A DNA stretch of 64,000 nt from Verrucomicrobiota bacterium (GTDB lineage: Bacteria > Verrucomicrobiota > Verrucomicrobiia > Chthoniobacterales > UBA10450), in NCBI GenBank assembly GCA_019244415.1, contig JAFASN010000130.1:1-64000 (forward strand). Reading direction: 5' to 3'. Of the stretch, positions 27,754 through 35,113 are shown one piece after another. Numbering within the stretch: the stretch's first letter is position 1; every line of letters begins with the position of its first letter. The position numbers and the translations under genes were made by a program. The notes below the pieces were generated by a model. That model saw nothing but the letters and a program-made list of their open reading frames with translations, searched no databases and was not told where the DNA came from.

Positions 27754-28476
27754 CTACATCTGGCCAAGGTGCTGCTCGAGCAGCTTCTGCATCTCGCGCG
27801 GCTTGGTAAGAATGATGGAGTTCCCTTTGACCTCGAGCAGTTCCTGGGCGCGCAATTTGGCGAGAGTACGGGAAAGCGTTTCGCTGGTGCTGCCCATTTC
27901 GGCGGCAAGTACACGCTTGGTGCGGTCGAGGCGAATTTCGCAGTCCTTTTGCGGGAGCGGTCGCGGGCAACGTTTCAGGAGCCAGTTGGCCAGTCGCGTT
28001 TCCATGTCTTTGAGGGTGAGATCGTCGAGAAGTCCCACGATCACGCGCAGGTGCTGGCTCATTGAGCCGAGCATGCGCAGCGCGAGCTCCGGCCGTTTAC
28101 GCACAAGCTCCACGAACTCCGTTTTAGGGACGAGCAACACTGTACTTTGCTCAGTGGCGCGAGCGTTGGCTGGATAGCCCGTTTCGGACGCGAGCGATGC
28201 TTCCGCGAACGATTCCACAGGGCGGAAAAGGTAAATCGTCTGTTCTTTCCCCGCTGCGCTGACGCGATGAACATTGATCGCGCCTCTCTGCACAATGTAA
28301 AAACCTTCCGAGCGTGCGCCTTCGCGAAACAGGTACTCACCTTTGGCCAGCTGCTTGGTCACGGCGAAGGACGCGATGGCATCGATGTCGCTCTGCGCCA
28401 GGCCGACAAAAAGCTGGCAGCTGCGTAATGTACTCGCGACGACAATCTGCCGGAAGCCGCTCCCGTCCAGTGGCAT
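27754..28476 (-). CDS. Crp/Fnr-family regulator, likely nitrogen-oxide/denitrification regulator (Dnr-like)
   Basis: The 240-aa protein has a cNMP-type sensor barrel (YLFREGARSEGFYIVQRGAIN), dimer helix (about 130-160) and a C-terminal winged helix with EMGSTSETLSRTLAKLRAQ. The recognition helix carries E-x-x-S-R, the set that reads TTGAT-N4-ATCAA in FNR and DNR. The N-terminal Fe-S cysteines of FNR are absent, as in DNR/NnrR proteins that sense NO through haem. It is the last gene of the nos operon, 24 bp after DUF2249, and a perfect matching palindrome lies before the first gene (35045-35058), which suggests autoregulation. Sensing of NO rather than another signal is inference. Confidence 0.8.
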   Translation of the reverse strand: MPLDGSGFRQIVVASTLRSCQLFVGLAQSDIDAIASFAVTKQLAKGEYLFREGARSEGFYIVQRGAINVHRVSAAGKEQTIYLFRPVESFAEASLASETGYPANARATEQSTVLLVPKTEFVELVRKRPELALRMLGSMSQHLRVIVGLLDDLTLKDMETRLANWLLKRCPRPLPQKDCEIRLDRTKRVLAAEMGSTSETLSRTLAKLRAQELLEVKGNSIILTKPREMQKLLEQHLGQM

Positions 28477-28500
28477 GGGCAGAAGCCTAACGCGCCGCGG

Positions 28501-28731
28501 CTATTCGTCGCGCCAAAAATGCGTCAGCCAGCCGCCGGAGAGCCTTTCCACCCGCGAGCGAAATCCTTCGCCGGCCAGCTTCTCGATAAGCGGCGCGGGA
28601 AGAAACGGCGACGAAATCGTGAGTCCCTCGCCGGGCGCGAGCGCCTCAATGGCGGCGCGTATTTCGGGTAACGGCTCCGTTCCCTGCGCGATGATCGGCC
28701 GCACATCGAACATTTTGAATTTCACCGTCAC
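28501..28731 (-). CDS. DUF2249-family small protein
   Basis: This is about 76 aa from GTG 28731, which overlaps the nosY stop as GTGA. The pattern KMFDVRPIIAQGTEPLPEIRAAIEALAPGEGL with FLPAPLIEKLAGEGFRSRVERL matches DUF2249, a TusA-like alpha/beta domain (D-x-R-P near the N-terminus). DUF2249 proteins often sit in denitrification or NO-related loci; the function is unknown. The TusA active-site Cys is not present. The location between nosY and the regulator supports a role in the nos system. Confidence 0.7.
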   Translation of the reverse strand: MTVKFKMFDVRPIIAQGTEPLPEIRAAIEALAPGEGLTISSPFLPAPLIEKLAGEGFRSRVERLSGGWLTHFWRDE

Positions 28732-29501
28732 CCTTCCCACTGTTTCAGCCTCGCACTGGCGAAGTGAGTGAGCGCTCCGGCCCAGACCAGCGCGATGAAT
28801 CCAAACCAGAGAGCTGCATGCGCGATCCACCACGCCGCCAGCGGCGTCGTGCCGGCTGCTTCCGCGGGAATTTGCTGCAAGGCGAAAAGCGCTTCGATGC
28901 GAAAGGCGTCGAGCGGATTCAACATCAAGCACGCCGTCCAGATCTCAGGAACGCGCTGAAGTACAGGCCACCGCGCAGCGAAGAGCGCCACCAAATCAAT
29001 GCCGACGAGCATTAGCAGCCATGCGCTGACGGCGGTGATGAGCGCCTGCGCACGATCGCGCGCGAGAAAGCCGCAAGCGAGGCCAAGGGCGACGAAAGCC
29101 GCCGCCAGCAGAAGCGTTTGCGAAAACAGCAGCGCGAGCGAAGCGAGCGTTGCTCCTGCGAAGAAAGCCGGAACAAACAACAGCAGCAGTACCGAACCGA
29201 AAATCGAGAAGAGCGCAAAAAATTTGCAGATCACAAACGTGCGGCGTCGTAAAGGCTGACTCAACAGGAGCGGCCATTCCTCGCGTTCGCCTTGCGCGCT
29301 GCTCACTCCCGCCAGCAACGAGAACAGCGAGACAAAGTACAGCGCGACCTGAAGAATGAAGAACCCGGTCGCGTTTGCATCCTCGGCAAACAGCAGGGCA
29401 GCCACTCCGCCCAGCAGCGCCAGAGCCGAGAACACCTGAAAATAACGGTTGATTACGACCGAGCGAAGCTCGCGACGAAACACCGCACGCGAAACATGCA
29501 T
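28728..29501 (-). CDS. nosY: NosY, ABC-type permease of the nitrous oxide reductase copper-site machinery
   Basis: The 257-aa protein from ATG 29501 (MHVSRAVFRREL) starts 1 bp after the nosF stop. It has about six membrane segments, beginning YFQVFSALALLGGVAALLFA, and the SSAQGEREEWPLLLSQPLRRRTFV cytoplasmic coupling region typical of ABC-2 permeases such as NosY. NosDFY move a sulfur species or copper-related substrate used to build the tetranuclear CuZ site of NosZ. An alternative start at 29564 would overlap nosF by 62 bp and is unlikely. Confidence 0.87.
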   Translation of the reverse strand: MHVSRAVFRRELRSVVINRYFQVFSALALLGGVAALLFAEDANATGFFILQVALYFVSLFSLLAGVSSAQGEREEWPLLLSQPLRRRTFVICKFFALFSIFGSVLLLLFVPAFFAGATLASLALLFSQTLLLAAAFVALGLACGFLARDRAQALITAVSAWLLMLVGIDLVALFAARWPVLQRVPEIWTACLMLNPLDAFRIEALFALQQIPAEAAGTTPLAAWWIAHAALWFGFIALVWAGALTHFASARLKQWEG

Positions 29502-29502
29502 G

Positions 29503-30219
29503 TCAGACCGCAGCGACATTTTCGCGATCGCCCTCACGCGGCGCGAACCGCTCAAGCTCTTCAAAATCGTGCGGAAGATCGTTCGGATGCAGCTCGCACT
29601 CTATCCTTCCCTCACGGCAAAGCAGGCAATGATCGGCCACGCCGTTCCATTCCGCGATCAGGTGAGTGGTCACGAGCACGGTTTTCCCGCGCTCCGCTTC
29701 GCTTTGCAGGATTTCCTGCAGCCGCTTTCGCCAACGCGGGTCAAGACTCAGCCCCGGTTCATCGAGTAAAAGTACCGGCGCGTCCGGCAGCAGCAGCAAG
29801 GCAAGCCCGAGGCGCTGACGCATCCCGCCGGACAGCGCTGCCGTGCGAACGCGCTCGACATCCTGCACGCCGGCCAGCTCGAGCATCGCTCCCGGTCTCG
29901 ATGGCGCGACGCCGCGCAATTGCCCATAGAAGCGCAACAGTTCGCCACCCGTAAGACGCGCGTGAAAGCTCGGGCTCTGCGGTAAGTACGAGAGCGATCG
30001 CAGAGCCGCCAGCCGGTCGTGCGCAATGTCGATGCGGTTCACGTGCGCGCTGCCCCGATCCGCTTTCACCAGCCCGGCGAGAATCTTCATGGTGGTACTT
30101 TTGCCGGCGCCATTTGCGCCCACGAGCAGGGTTATTGCGCCGCGCTGGGCGCGCAGATTCAGCCCGCGCAGCACTTCTTTGCCCGCGAAGCTTTTTCGCA
30201 GATCGCGCGCGACAATCAT
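29503..30219 (-). CDS. nosF: NosF, ABC ATPase of the nitrous oxide reductase maturation complex
   Basis: The 238-aa ATPase has Walker A GANGAGKST (34-42), Q-loop near LPQSP, ABC signature LSGGMRQ (129-135), Walker B VLLLDEPG (about 149-156) and an H-loop in TTHLIAE. It powers the NosY permease; the periplasmic partner NosD is encoded 16 bp upstream. All catalytic motifs are intact. By motif alone it could be any ABC-2 ATPase, but its place between nosD and nosY fixes the call. Confidence 0.92.
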   Translation of the reverse strand: MIVARDLRKSFAGKEVLRGLNLRAQRGAITLLVGANGAGKSTTMKILAGLVKADRGSAHVNRIDIAHDRLAALRSLSYLPQSPSFHARLTGGELLRFYGQLRGVAPSRPGAMLELAGVQDVERVRTAALSGGMRQRLGLALLLLPDAPVLLLDEPGLSLDPRWRKRLQEILQSEAERGKTVLVTTHLIAEWNGVADHCLLCREGRIECELHPNDLPHDFEELERFAPREGDRENVAAV

Positions 30220-30235
30220 CCCGCTTGCTCTCCCT

Positions 30236-31732
30236 TCACCTCGCCCCGGCCGCGGTGCTGGCGCGTCGCGCTCGTATTTTCCAGAACTCCCGCGTAAGCG
30301 GCGCCGGATCTTCGATCGAGCTCACTCCGGGAATTTGCGCGCGCTGGTTCGCAAACTGGAGCAGCTTTACCGCCGGGCTGCCGGACAGAAACGCGATTGG
30401 CGGAAAATTGCGCCGCAGCAAACCGAACAGGTCCACCTCACGATGCGGCAAATCTCCGATGCCGTCGTGGTTCAGGTCGATCTCGGCGCCGTTGTCCCAC
30501 AAATTCCCGACGCCGTTTACAGCCCACGCGTTTTGCTCGATGTCCGAGCCGCCGGTTTCGACCGTGTGCAGGTTTCCGGCAAACACATTCTCGGTGAACT
30601 GGTTGCTGTCCTGGTTGGCCGCGAATTTCAGGCCAATGTAATTGTCACAAACGCGGTTGCGCGCGATCTCGTTGCCGTTGCATTGATTGAACGAGAGACC
30701 GACCGCGTCTTTCTCGACCACGTTGTCTTCGAATCGGCAGCGGTCACTCGATTGCACGATGAGGCCGTATGCCCGCTGGCCGCGATTGCTGAGGAAACGA
30801 TTCCCGCGCACGAGCGCTTCTTTTGAAAACATGATTGCGCCGCCCGCGGCGTTATCGCTGAAGGTGTTGTTCACCACCGCATTCGTGTCGGAGTACATGT
30901 AGTGCAGCCCGTAGCGCGTCTGGTGCACGTAATTGTTTTCCGCCCGGGAGTTGTTGGTGAACGAGAAGTAAATTCCGTCGCGCGTATCGCTAATGTCGTT
31001 CCCGCGAATGAGATTACCGTCGCAATTCCACTGGTGCACACCGTTGCCGCGCCAGTTGTTGAGCAGCGCGGTGTCGCAATTTTCGGTACTTTGGCCCACG
31101 CCCTTTTCCACCGGCTCGCCTGAAACCGGAATCGTCGTTTTGCCTTGAATGCGATTCTCGAGTACGCGCGCGCCGGAAACTTTCTTGAGGTAAACGCCAT
31201 GAAGCGAATTGGCGATGACGCAATGTTCGATCGTCACGCGATTGCCGGTGACGAACACCGCCGCGTCATCCTCGAGCAGTTTCAATCCCGAGCCGGTGAT
31301 CCGCAGATCGCGGAGAGTAACGTCGTTCGCCGCAATGGTGACGACTTTGCCGGTGTGATCACCGCGAATCTCCGCGCCGGCGTCACCGGCAAGCGTCAGC
31401 GGTTTGTTAATAACGAGCGCGCCGTTATGAACGCCCGCTTCGATGCGAATGGTGGAATGCGGAGCGGCCGCATCGATTCGCTGTTGCAGCGGGAGCGTCG
31501 CGGCAAGCAGCGGTTGTGAAAACAATAACAGCGCCGCAAAGGCCTGGGGAGCGCACGCGACCTCGCGTGTATGTTTCGGCGCCCTCGCCGAAACCACCCT
31601 CCTAGAGACGAACGGCGAGTCGTCGTTCGCAGCACGCGAGTCGCGTGCGCTCCGCAGAAAATATCGCGCGCGAACGGCGCGTACGACGCCGAGTCGGAGT
31701 ACGGACCGAAGCGTAACGGGCGCGAGCGTCAT
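30236..31732 (-). CDS. nosD: NosD, periplasmic beta-helix copper-site assembly protein
   Basis: The protein is 498 aa from ATG 31732, which overlaps the upstream gene as ATGA. The mature part is a right-handed parallel beta-helix of repeated N-x-I/V elements (CASH domain): RVLENRIQGK, NLIRGNDISDTRDGIYFSF, NRAENNYVHQTRYGLHYMYSDTN in pieces, NAVVNNTFSDN, GLIVQSSDRCRFEDN. Odd: the hydrophobic signal core (QAFAALLLFSQPLLAA) only begins at residue 63, after 62 basic residues encoded largely by a palindromic repeat cluster (31551-31720). A downstream start near residue 46-55 is possible. The C-terminus ends with an NFPPIAFLSGSPAVKLLQF segment. It assembles the CuZ centre of NosZ with NosF and NosY. 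Confidence 0.88.
   Translation of the reverse strand: MTLAPVTLRSVLRLGVVRAVRARYFLRSARDSRAANDDSPFVSRRVVSARAPKHTREVACAPQAFAALLLFSQPLLAATLPLQQRIDAAAPHSTIRIEAGVHNGALVINKPLTLAGDAGAEIRGDHTGKVVTIAANDVTLRDLRITGSGLKLLEDDAAVFVTGNRVTIEHCVIANSLHGVYLKKVSGARVLENRIQGKTTIPVSGEPVEKGVGQSTENCDTALLNNWRGNGVHQWNCDGNLIRGNDISDTRDGIYFSFTNNSRAENNYVHQTRYGLHYMYSDTNAVVNNTFSDNAAGGAIMFSKEALVRGNRFLSNRGQRAYGLIVQSSDRCRFEDNVVEKDAVGLSFNQCNGNEIARNRVCDNYIGLKFAANQDSNQFTENVFAGNLHTVETGGSDIEQNAWAVNGVGNLWDNGAEIDLNHDGIGDLPHREVDLFGLLRRNFPPIAFLSGSPAVKLLQFANQRAQIPGVSSIEDPAPLTREFWKIRARRASTAAGAR
31551..31720. repeat. REPIN-like cluster of four hairpins inside the 5' end of nosD
   Basis: Four perfect palindromes lie within 95 bp: CACGCG/CGCGTG (31554-31569), GTTTCGGCG/CGCCGAAAC (31573-31594), CGAACG/CGTTCG (31609-31629) and GCACGCG/CGCGTGC (31632-31648). 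The outer two share the GCACGCG word and the order is mirrored, which is the layout of two REP units in opposite orientation. More GC-palindromic DNA continues to about 31720. The cluster is read through in the nosD frame and encodes a basic N-terminal extension. Confidence 0.6.
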
Positions 31733-32358
31733 GCAAACGGTTCCTTTCGCGAGAACCAGCCGGCCAGCATGATCATCAAGACCGACGCGCAGAGCAGAAT
31801 GGCGCCGAGCTGCGGGAAGCTGTACTCACGGAAGTTCGCGATCTGTTTTACCCCGATGAGCAGCGGCGTGAACGGCTTGATGCGCACCGGCGCGTGTGGG
31901 TCGAGGTTGTGCCCGTAGGTGTAGAGCCGGTACCAGAACGACGCGATGGAAAAGATGCCGAAGTAGCAGTAAACGGCGAAGAGATCGACGAGGTTGCCCA
32001 TGCTGCCGAACACGATCGAGCGCAGGATCATGAGGATGATCAAACCGAACACGAACGGCATCCAGCGCATCTCCAGGAAATCGGCCTGCTGGATCGGCTT
32101 CATGCCGATGTAATGATTCAGGCCGTTAATTTCGTTCAGGTGCTGCCCGTTCAATCCGCCGCCGACGATCTTGTAGGTGTAGATGTAGAGATCGAGCCCG
32201 TCTGAGTACTGCGGTGCGACGAGGTGCATGCGCCAGAGCGGAAAGAAGAGCGAGACCGCGATCGTGATCGCCGCGGCGAGCAGCAGCAAACGAGACCTCA
32301 AGTTCAGCGGCCGGCTCAGAAACCGGAATTCTCGCCGGAGCAGCTCGGAAATGTTCAT
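31729..32358 (-). CDS. NosB-like membrane protein downstream of nosZ
   Basis: The 209-aa membrane protein starts at ATG 32358 (MNISELLRREFRFLSRPL); the longer reading adds only shadow sequence of nosZ. There are four likely helices: about 24-44 (LLLLAAAITIAVSLFFPLW), 99-117 (PFVFGLIILMILRSIVF), 124-147 and 180-200 (AILLCASVLMIMLAG). The pattern is characteristic of the membrane protein found immediately after clade II nosZ genes (nosB in Wolinella); its function is unsettled, perhaps electron transfer or anchoring. It lies 55 bp after nosZ and overlaps nosD by 4 bp. The name rests on position and topology only. Confidence 0.65.
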   Translation of the reverse strand: MNISELLRREFRFLSRPLNLRSRLLLLAAAITIAVSLFFPLWRMHLVAPQYSDGLDLYIYTYKIVGGGLNGQHLNEINGLNHYIGMKPIQQADFLEMRWMPFVFGLIILMILRSIVFGSMGNLVDLFAVYCYFGIFSIASFWYRLYTYGHNLDPHAPVRIKPFTPLLIGVKQIANFREYSFPQLGAILLCASVLMIMLAGWFSRKEPFA

Positions 32359-32413
32359 GGCCAAATCGTTCGTCGCAGCTGGAGCGGGGGTACTCCAGCC
32401 GGGCAAACGGTCA

Positions 32414-34507
32414 TTACGGTTGCGGTGACGCGCTCTCGGCGGGGCTTGCCGGCGCGCTTGCATTCGAGCTCGCAGACGAAGCAGCGTTGGGGCTCGCGGG
32501 CGGGATGGGCGGACCCGCTTCGGGATTCTCGGTTGCGGGTACCGGCGATTCCGTCGCGGTTCCCTTGGTGTCAACACTTGGAATTGTTGGGCCGGGCTGC
32601 GGTGCGCCTGGCGTATTCGTGTAAACGGCGCCCGGCATGGGCTGGCCTGTGTTTGCAAACACCAGGTAACCCTGCATTTCCTGGTGCAAAGCCGAGCAGA
32701 AGTTCGTGCAGTAGAACGGGAACACGCCCGGCTTGGTCACTTTCATGTGCAGCGTCTTGGTTTCGCCGGGATCCATCACCATGTTGATGTTGTTTTCGAC
32801 AACACCGAACCCGTGGATCATGTCCCGCGTTTGCTCGACGTTGGTGACATGGATCGTGAGGTCATCGCCCACCTGCGCATCGATGCGGTCCGGGATGAAG
32901 CGGCTGCGAATGGCGATCACCTTCGCTTCCACCTTGTTGCCGTTGCGAGTCACACCGGTCTGTGCCTTATCCCAAACGGCGTTCGGATCGTGGTTCTCCT
33001 GTTTCGGATACGCCTCGATCGGCTGCACGTCGCTCACTTTCAGGATTTGCGCGAAATGCGGCTCCGCCTCTGTGTACGTTTCGTACACCATCTTCATCTT
33101 CGCGCCGGTAATGTCGATGAGTTGACTGGACTCCGGCTGTGAGGGCCCGACGTTGATGTGGCGTCCGGCGGAAAGCTTGTTCATCGCGACGAGCCATTTC
33201 CCGTACGGATGCGCGGTGTCGCTGCCGGCGACGACGAGGTGACCCGTGCTGTAATGCGTCGGTACTTTATCCAGCACCGTTTTGGTCATGTCTTTGCGTT
33301 CGTCGTCACTCCAGGGCGGGAGCTTCCATTTAGTAATATTCGAGTCGATGAAGAGCGAGGTGTAGGCATTGCCCACGCCGTCGAACTGCGTGTGCAGCGG
33401 CCCCAGCCCGACCGGCACTTCGCCTTCAACGACCGCCTCGTACTTAACCACCGGAATTCCGCGTACTTCGCCGCTGAACGTTTTGTTATCGATCGCGGCT
33501 TTCAGTTTCTCGAAGTTCACCACGGTCACTGAAGGCTGCAATTTGCCGCCGTAGGCGAGCCATTTACCGGTCGGATCGGTGTCCACGCCGTGCGGCGATT
33601 TGCCGATGGGCAGAAAGTACAAGATACCCGGCACCTTGGCCGGATCGAGCACCGGCACGCCGGCCATTTCCTGCGCTTTGCCCTGCGCCACGGCCTGCTC
33701 AGCCGCGCGCCAGTTCACAATGGCGGAATAATCGCGATCCATTTGGGTCGAGTTCACTTCGAGAACGTCGTGCGCCATTTCGCTGTTGTAGCTGGTCCAG
33801 AACGCCCATCCGCTCGAAGGGCCTTTGCCGGTCGACGCGAGGTCCCAATCAAATGGCGGCGTGAGGATTTGCCAGGCCACACTCATGTTGCCGGTTTGCG
33901 GATCGACTTTGATCGCGCTCACCATGCCGTTGAATTCTTTCGGGTAGTCGTTCGGATCAGCGACGCGGCCCTTCGGCAGCGGGACGGAGAAACGCGTCGC
34001 CACGAGCAGGTACTCAGTGTTCTCGGTGACAAACGACGAACCGTGATTGCCCATCGAGTTCGGGATTGGGCCGAGGATCTGGTGCGTTTTGAAATCGCGC
34101 AGATCGATGCGCGCCACGCGGTTGTTGGCGTTGTCGTTCACAAACAGCCAGCGGCCGTCGTACTTCGACTGTGTTTGCGAGAGCGCGGGATGATGCACAT
34201 CGCCCCAGGTGTACTGGCCGAGCATCTTTTTCGATTCCTCATCGTAGCCATAGCCGGTGCCTGAGTACGGCGAGAACACCGGGATGGTGGTGATGTGACG
34301 CATCGAAGGAATGCCGGCGACAAACACCTGGCCCGAGTGCCCGCCCGAATAGAACAGGTAGTACTCGTCCTTCTCCCCTGGCGCGACGTAAGTGGCTGAT
34401 GCGTTGGCCGCGCGATAGCCTTTGTTCGTGCTGCTGCTTTCAAAGCAGCTCGTCAGCGAAAACGCGGCGCACGCAACCGTTCCCGCAAACAGCAACTTCG
34501 TTTTCAT
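32414..34507 (-). CDS. nosZ: nitrous oxide reductase, clade II (Sec/lipoprotein) type
   Basis: This 697-aa periplasmic enzyme reduces N2O to N2, the last step of denitrification. It starts at ATG 34507 with a strong AAGGAG Shine-Dalgarno; a Sec lipoprotein signal (AGTVACAAFSLTSC, Cys21) replaces the Tat signal, as in clade II enzymes. The beta-propeller CuZ ligands are visible: His57-region (SGGHSG), His105-His106 (WGDVHHPALS), His306 (PHGVD), His372 (LHTQFD), His433, His450 and His484 (EPHF). The CuA cupredoxin domain has His565 and C600-TNF-C604-SAL-H608-QEM611. The last 75 residues are a Pro/Ala/Ser-rich tail of unknown role. It is the second gene of the operon, 17 bp after the azurin-like gene. 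Confidence 0.97.
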   Translation of the reverse strand: MKTKLLFAGTVACAAFSLTSCFESSSTNKGYRAANASATYVAPGEKDEYYLFYSGGHSGQVFVAGIPSMRHITTIPVFSPYSGTGYGYDEESKKMLGQYTWGDVHHPALSQTQSKYDGRWLFVNDNANNRVARIDLRDFKTHQILGPIPNSMGNHGSSFVTENTEYLLVATRFSVPLPKGRVADPNDYPKEFNGMVSAIKVDPQTGNMSVAWQILTPPFDWDLASTGKGPSSGWAFWTSYNSEMAHDVLEVNSTQMDRDYSAIVNWRAAEQAVAQGKAQEMAGVPVLDPAKVPGILYFLPIGKSPHGVDTDPTGKWLAYGGKLQPSVTVVNFEKLKAAIDNKTFSGEVRGIPVVKYEAVVEGEVPVGLGPLHTQFDGVGNAYTSLFIDSNITKWKLPPWSDDERKDMTKTVLDKVPTHYSTGHLVVAGSDTAHPYGKWLVAMNKLSAGRHINVGPSQPESSQLIDITGAKMKMVYETYTEAEPHFAQILKVSDVQPIEAYPKQENHDPNAVWDKAQTGVTRNGNKVEAKVIAIRSRFIPDRIDAQVGDDLTIHVTNVEQTRDMIHGFGVVENNINMVMDPGETKTLHMKVTKPGVFPFYCTNFCSALHQEMQGYLVFANTGQPMPGAVYTNTPGAPQPGPTIPSVDTKGTATESPVPATENPEAGPPIPPASPNAASSASSNASAPASPAESASPQP

Positions 34508-34524
34508 TTCATTCTCCTTCTTGA

Positions 34525-35010
34525 TCACTGCGCTTTCACTGTGAACGTGCCTTTCATTCCCTGCGTGGCGTGCCCCGGGAAAGTACAGGCGAAGTCGTAA
34601 TCGCCGGGCACGTACGGCGCCGTAAACGTGACGCTGTCGCTTTCGCCGGGCCCGAGCAGTTTCGTGTGGGCGATCACATCCCTGGCCGAGGCGGGCGGGA
34701 CGTAATCGTGCGCGGCATCCATGGAAGCGTTCTCGACGAACTGGTTCCAATTCACGCCTTTGTTCAGCAGGACGAAGTTGTGGCCCATCGACGCTTTGGG
34801 CGAGGTGCCTTTGTTCGAGAGCGTCACCGTGACCTGCTGGCCAGGTACGGCTTCGAGCGCAGTGGTGCTGAATTTCATCTTGTCATCGGCGCTGAGCTCG
34901 AGCGTCTTCGGGGGCGCCGATGGAGCGCGGTTACAGCCAGCAAGTGAAAGGAATAGCGCACCGCAGCCGACGATGACCGCCGGCAGCGCATGAAGGGCAG
35001 ATTTTCTCAT
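34525..35010 (-). CDS. azurin-like blue-copper lipoprotein, first gene of the nos operon
   Basis: This is a 161-aa cupredoxin with a lipoprotein signal (HALPAVIVGCGALFLSLAGC, Cys26 region). The type I copper ligands are visible: the N-terminal His in SMGHNFVLLN, and DFACTFPGHATQGMKG with Cys, His and Met. The ASARDVIAHTKLLGPGESDSVTF region is azurin-specific. As a soluble or membrane-tethered carrier it is a plausible electron donor to NosZ, since nosR/nosG/nosC-type donors are absent from the window. There is no Shine-Dalgarno before the ATG, and the FNR-type box centre lies 41-42 bp upstream, so the mRNA may be leaderless. Confidence 0.88.
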   Translation of the reverse strand: MRKSALHALPAVIVGCGALFLSLAGCNRAPSAPPKTLELSADDKMKFSTTALEAVPGQQVTVTLSNKGTSPKASMGHNFVLLNKGVNWNQFVENASMDAAHDYVPPASARDVIAHTKLLGPGESDSVTFTAPYVPGDYDFACTFPGHATQGMKGTFTVKAQ

Positions 35011-35044
35011 TGGAGCAAAATGGGAAGTCCGCCCTCACCGCGCT

Positions 35045-35058
35045 TTGATGCAGATCAA
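35045..35058. promoter_or_regulatory. perfect FNR/DNR box TTGATGCAGATCAA
   Basis: This 14-bp palindrome, TTGAT-GCAG-ATCAA, matches the FNR/DNR consensus exactly. It sits in the 103-bp divergent gap between the azurin-nosZ operon and the second YbdK gene. For the nos operon, CATTTT at 35022-35017 on the minus strand lies where a class II FNR promoter would place its -10, putting the start of transcription at or next to the azurin ATG. The operon's own Crp/Fnr protein has the matching E-x-x-S-R helix. Regulation of the divergent gene is possible but I see no good -10 there. Confidence 0.85.
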
Positions 35059-35113
35059 CCCCGAGCGAATTTCCTGTCGAACTGCGCTAGTGTGCGGGTT
35101 CAGTTCTCCTCTT

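Noticed and set aside
27754..28476. Regulator called FNR itself (oxygen sensor)
   Set aside because: The N-terminal Cys set needed for the Fe-S cluster is missing; a DNR/NnrR-like role fits the nos context better.
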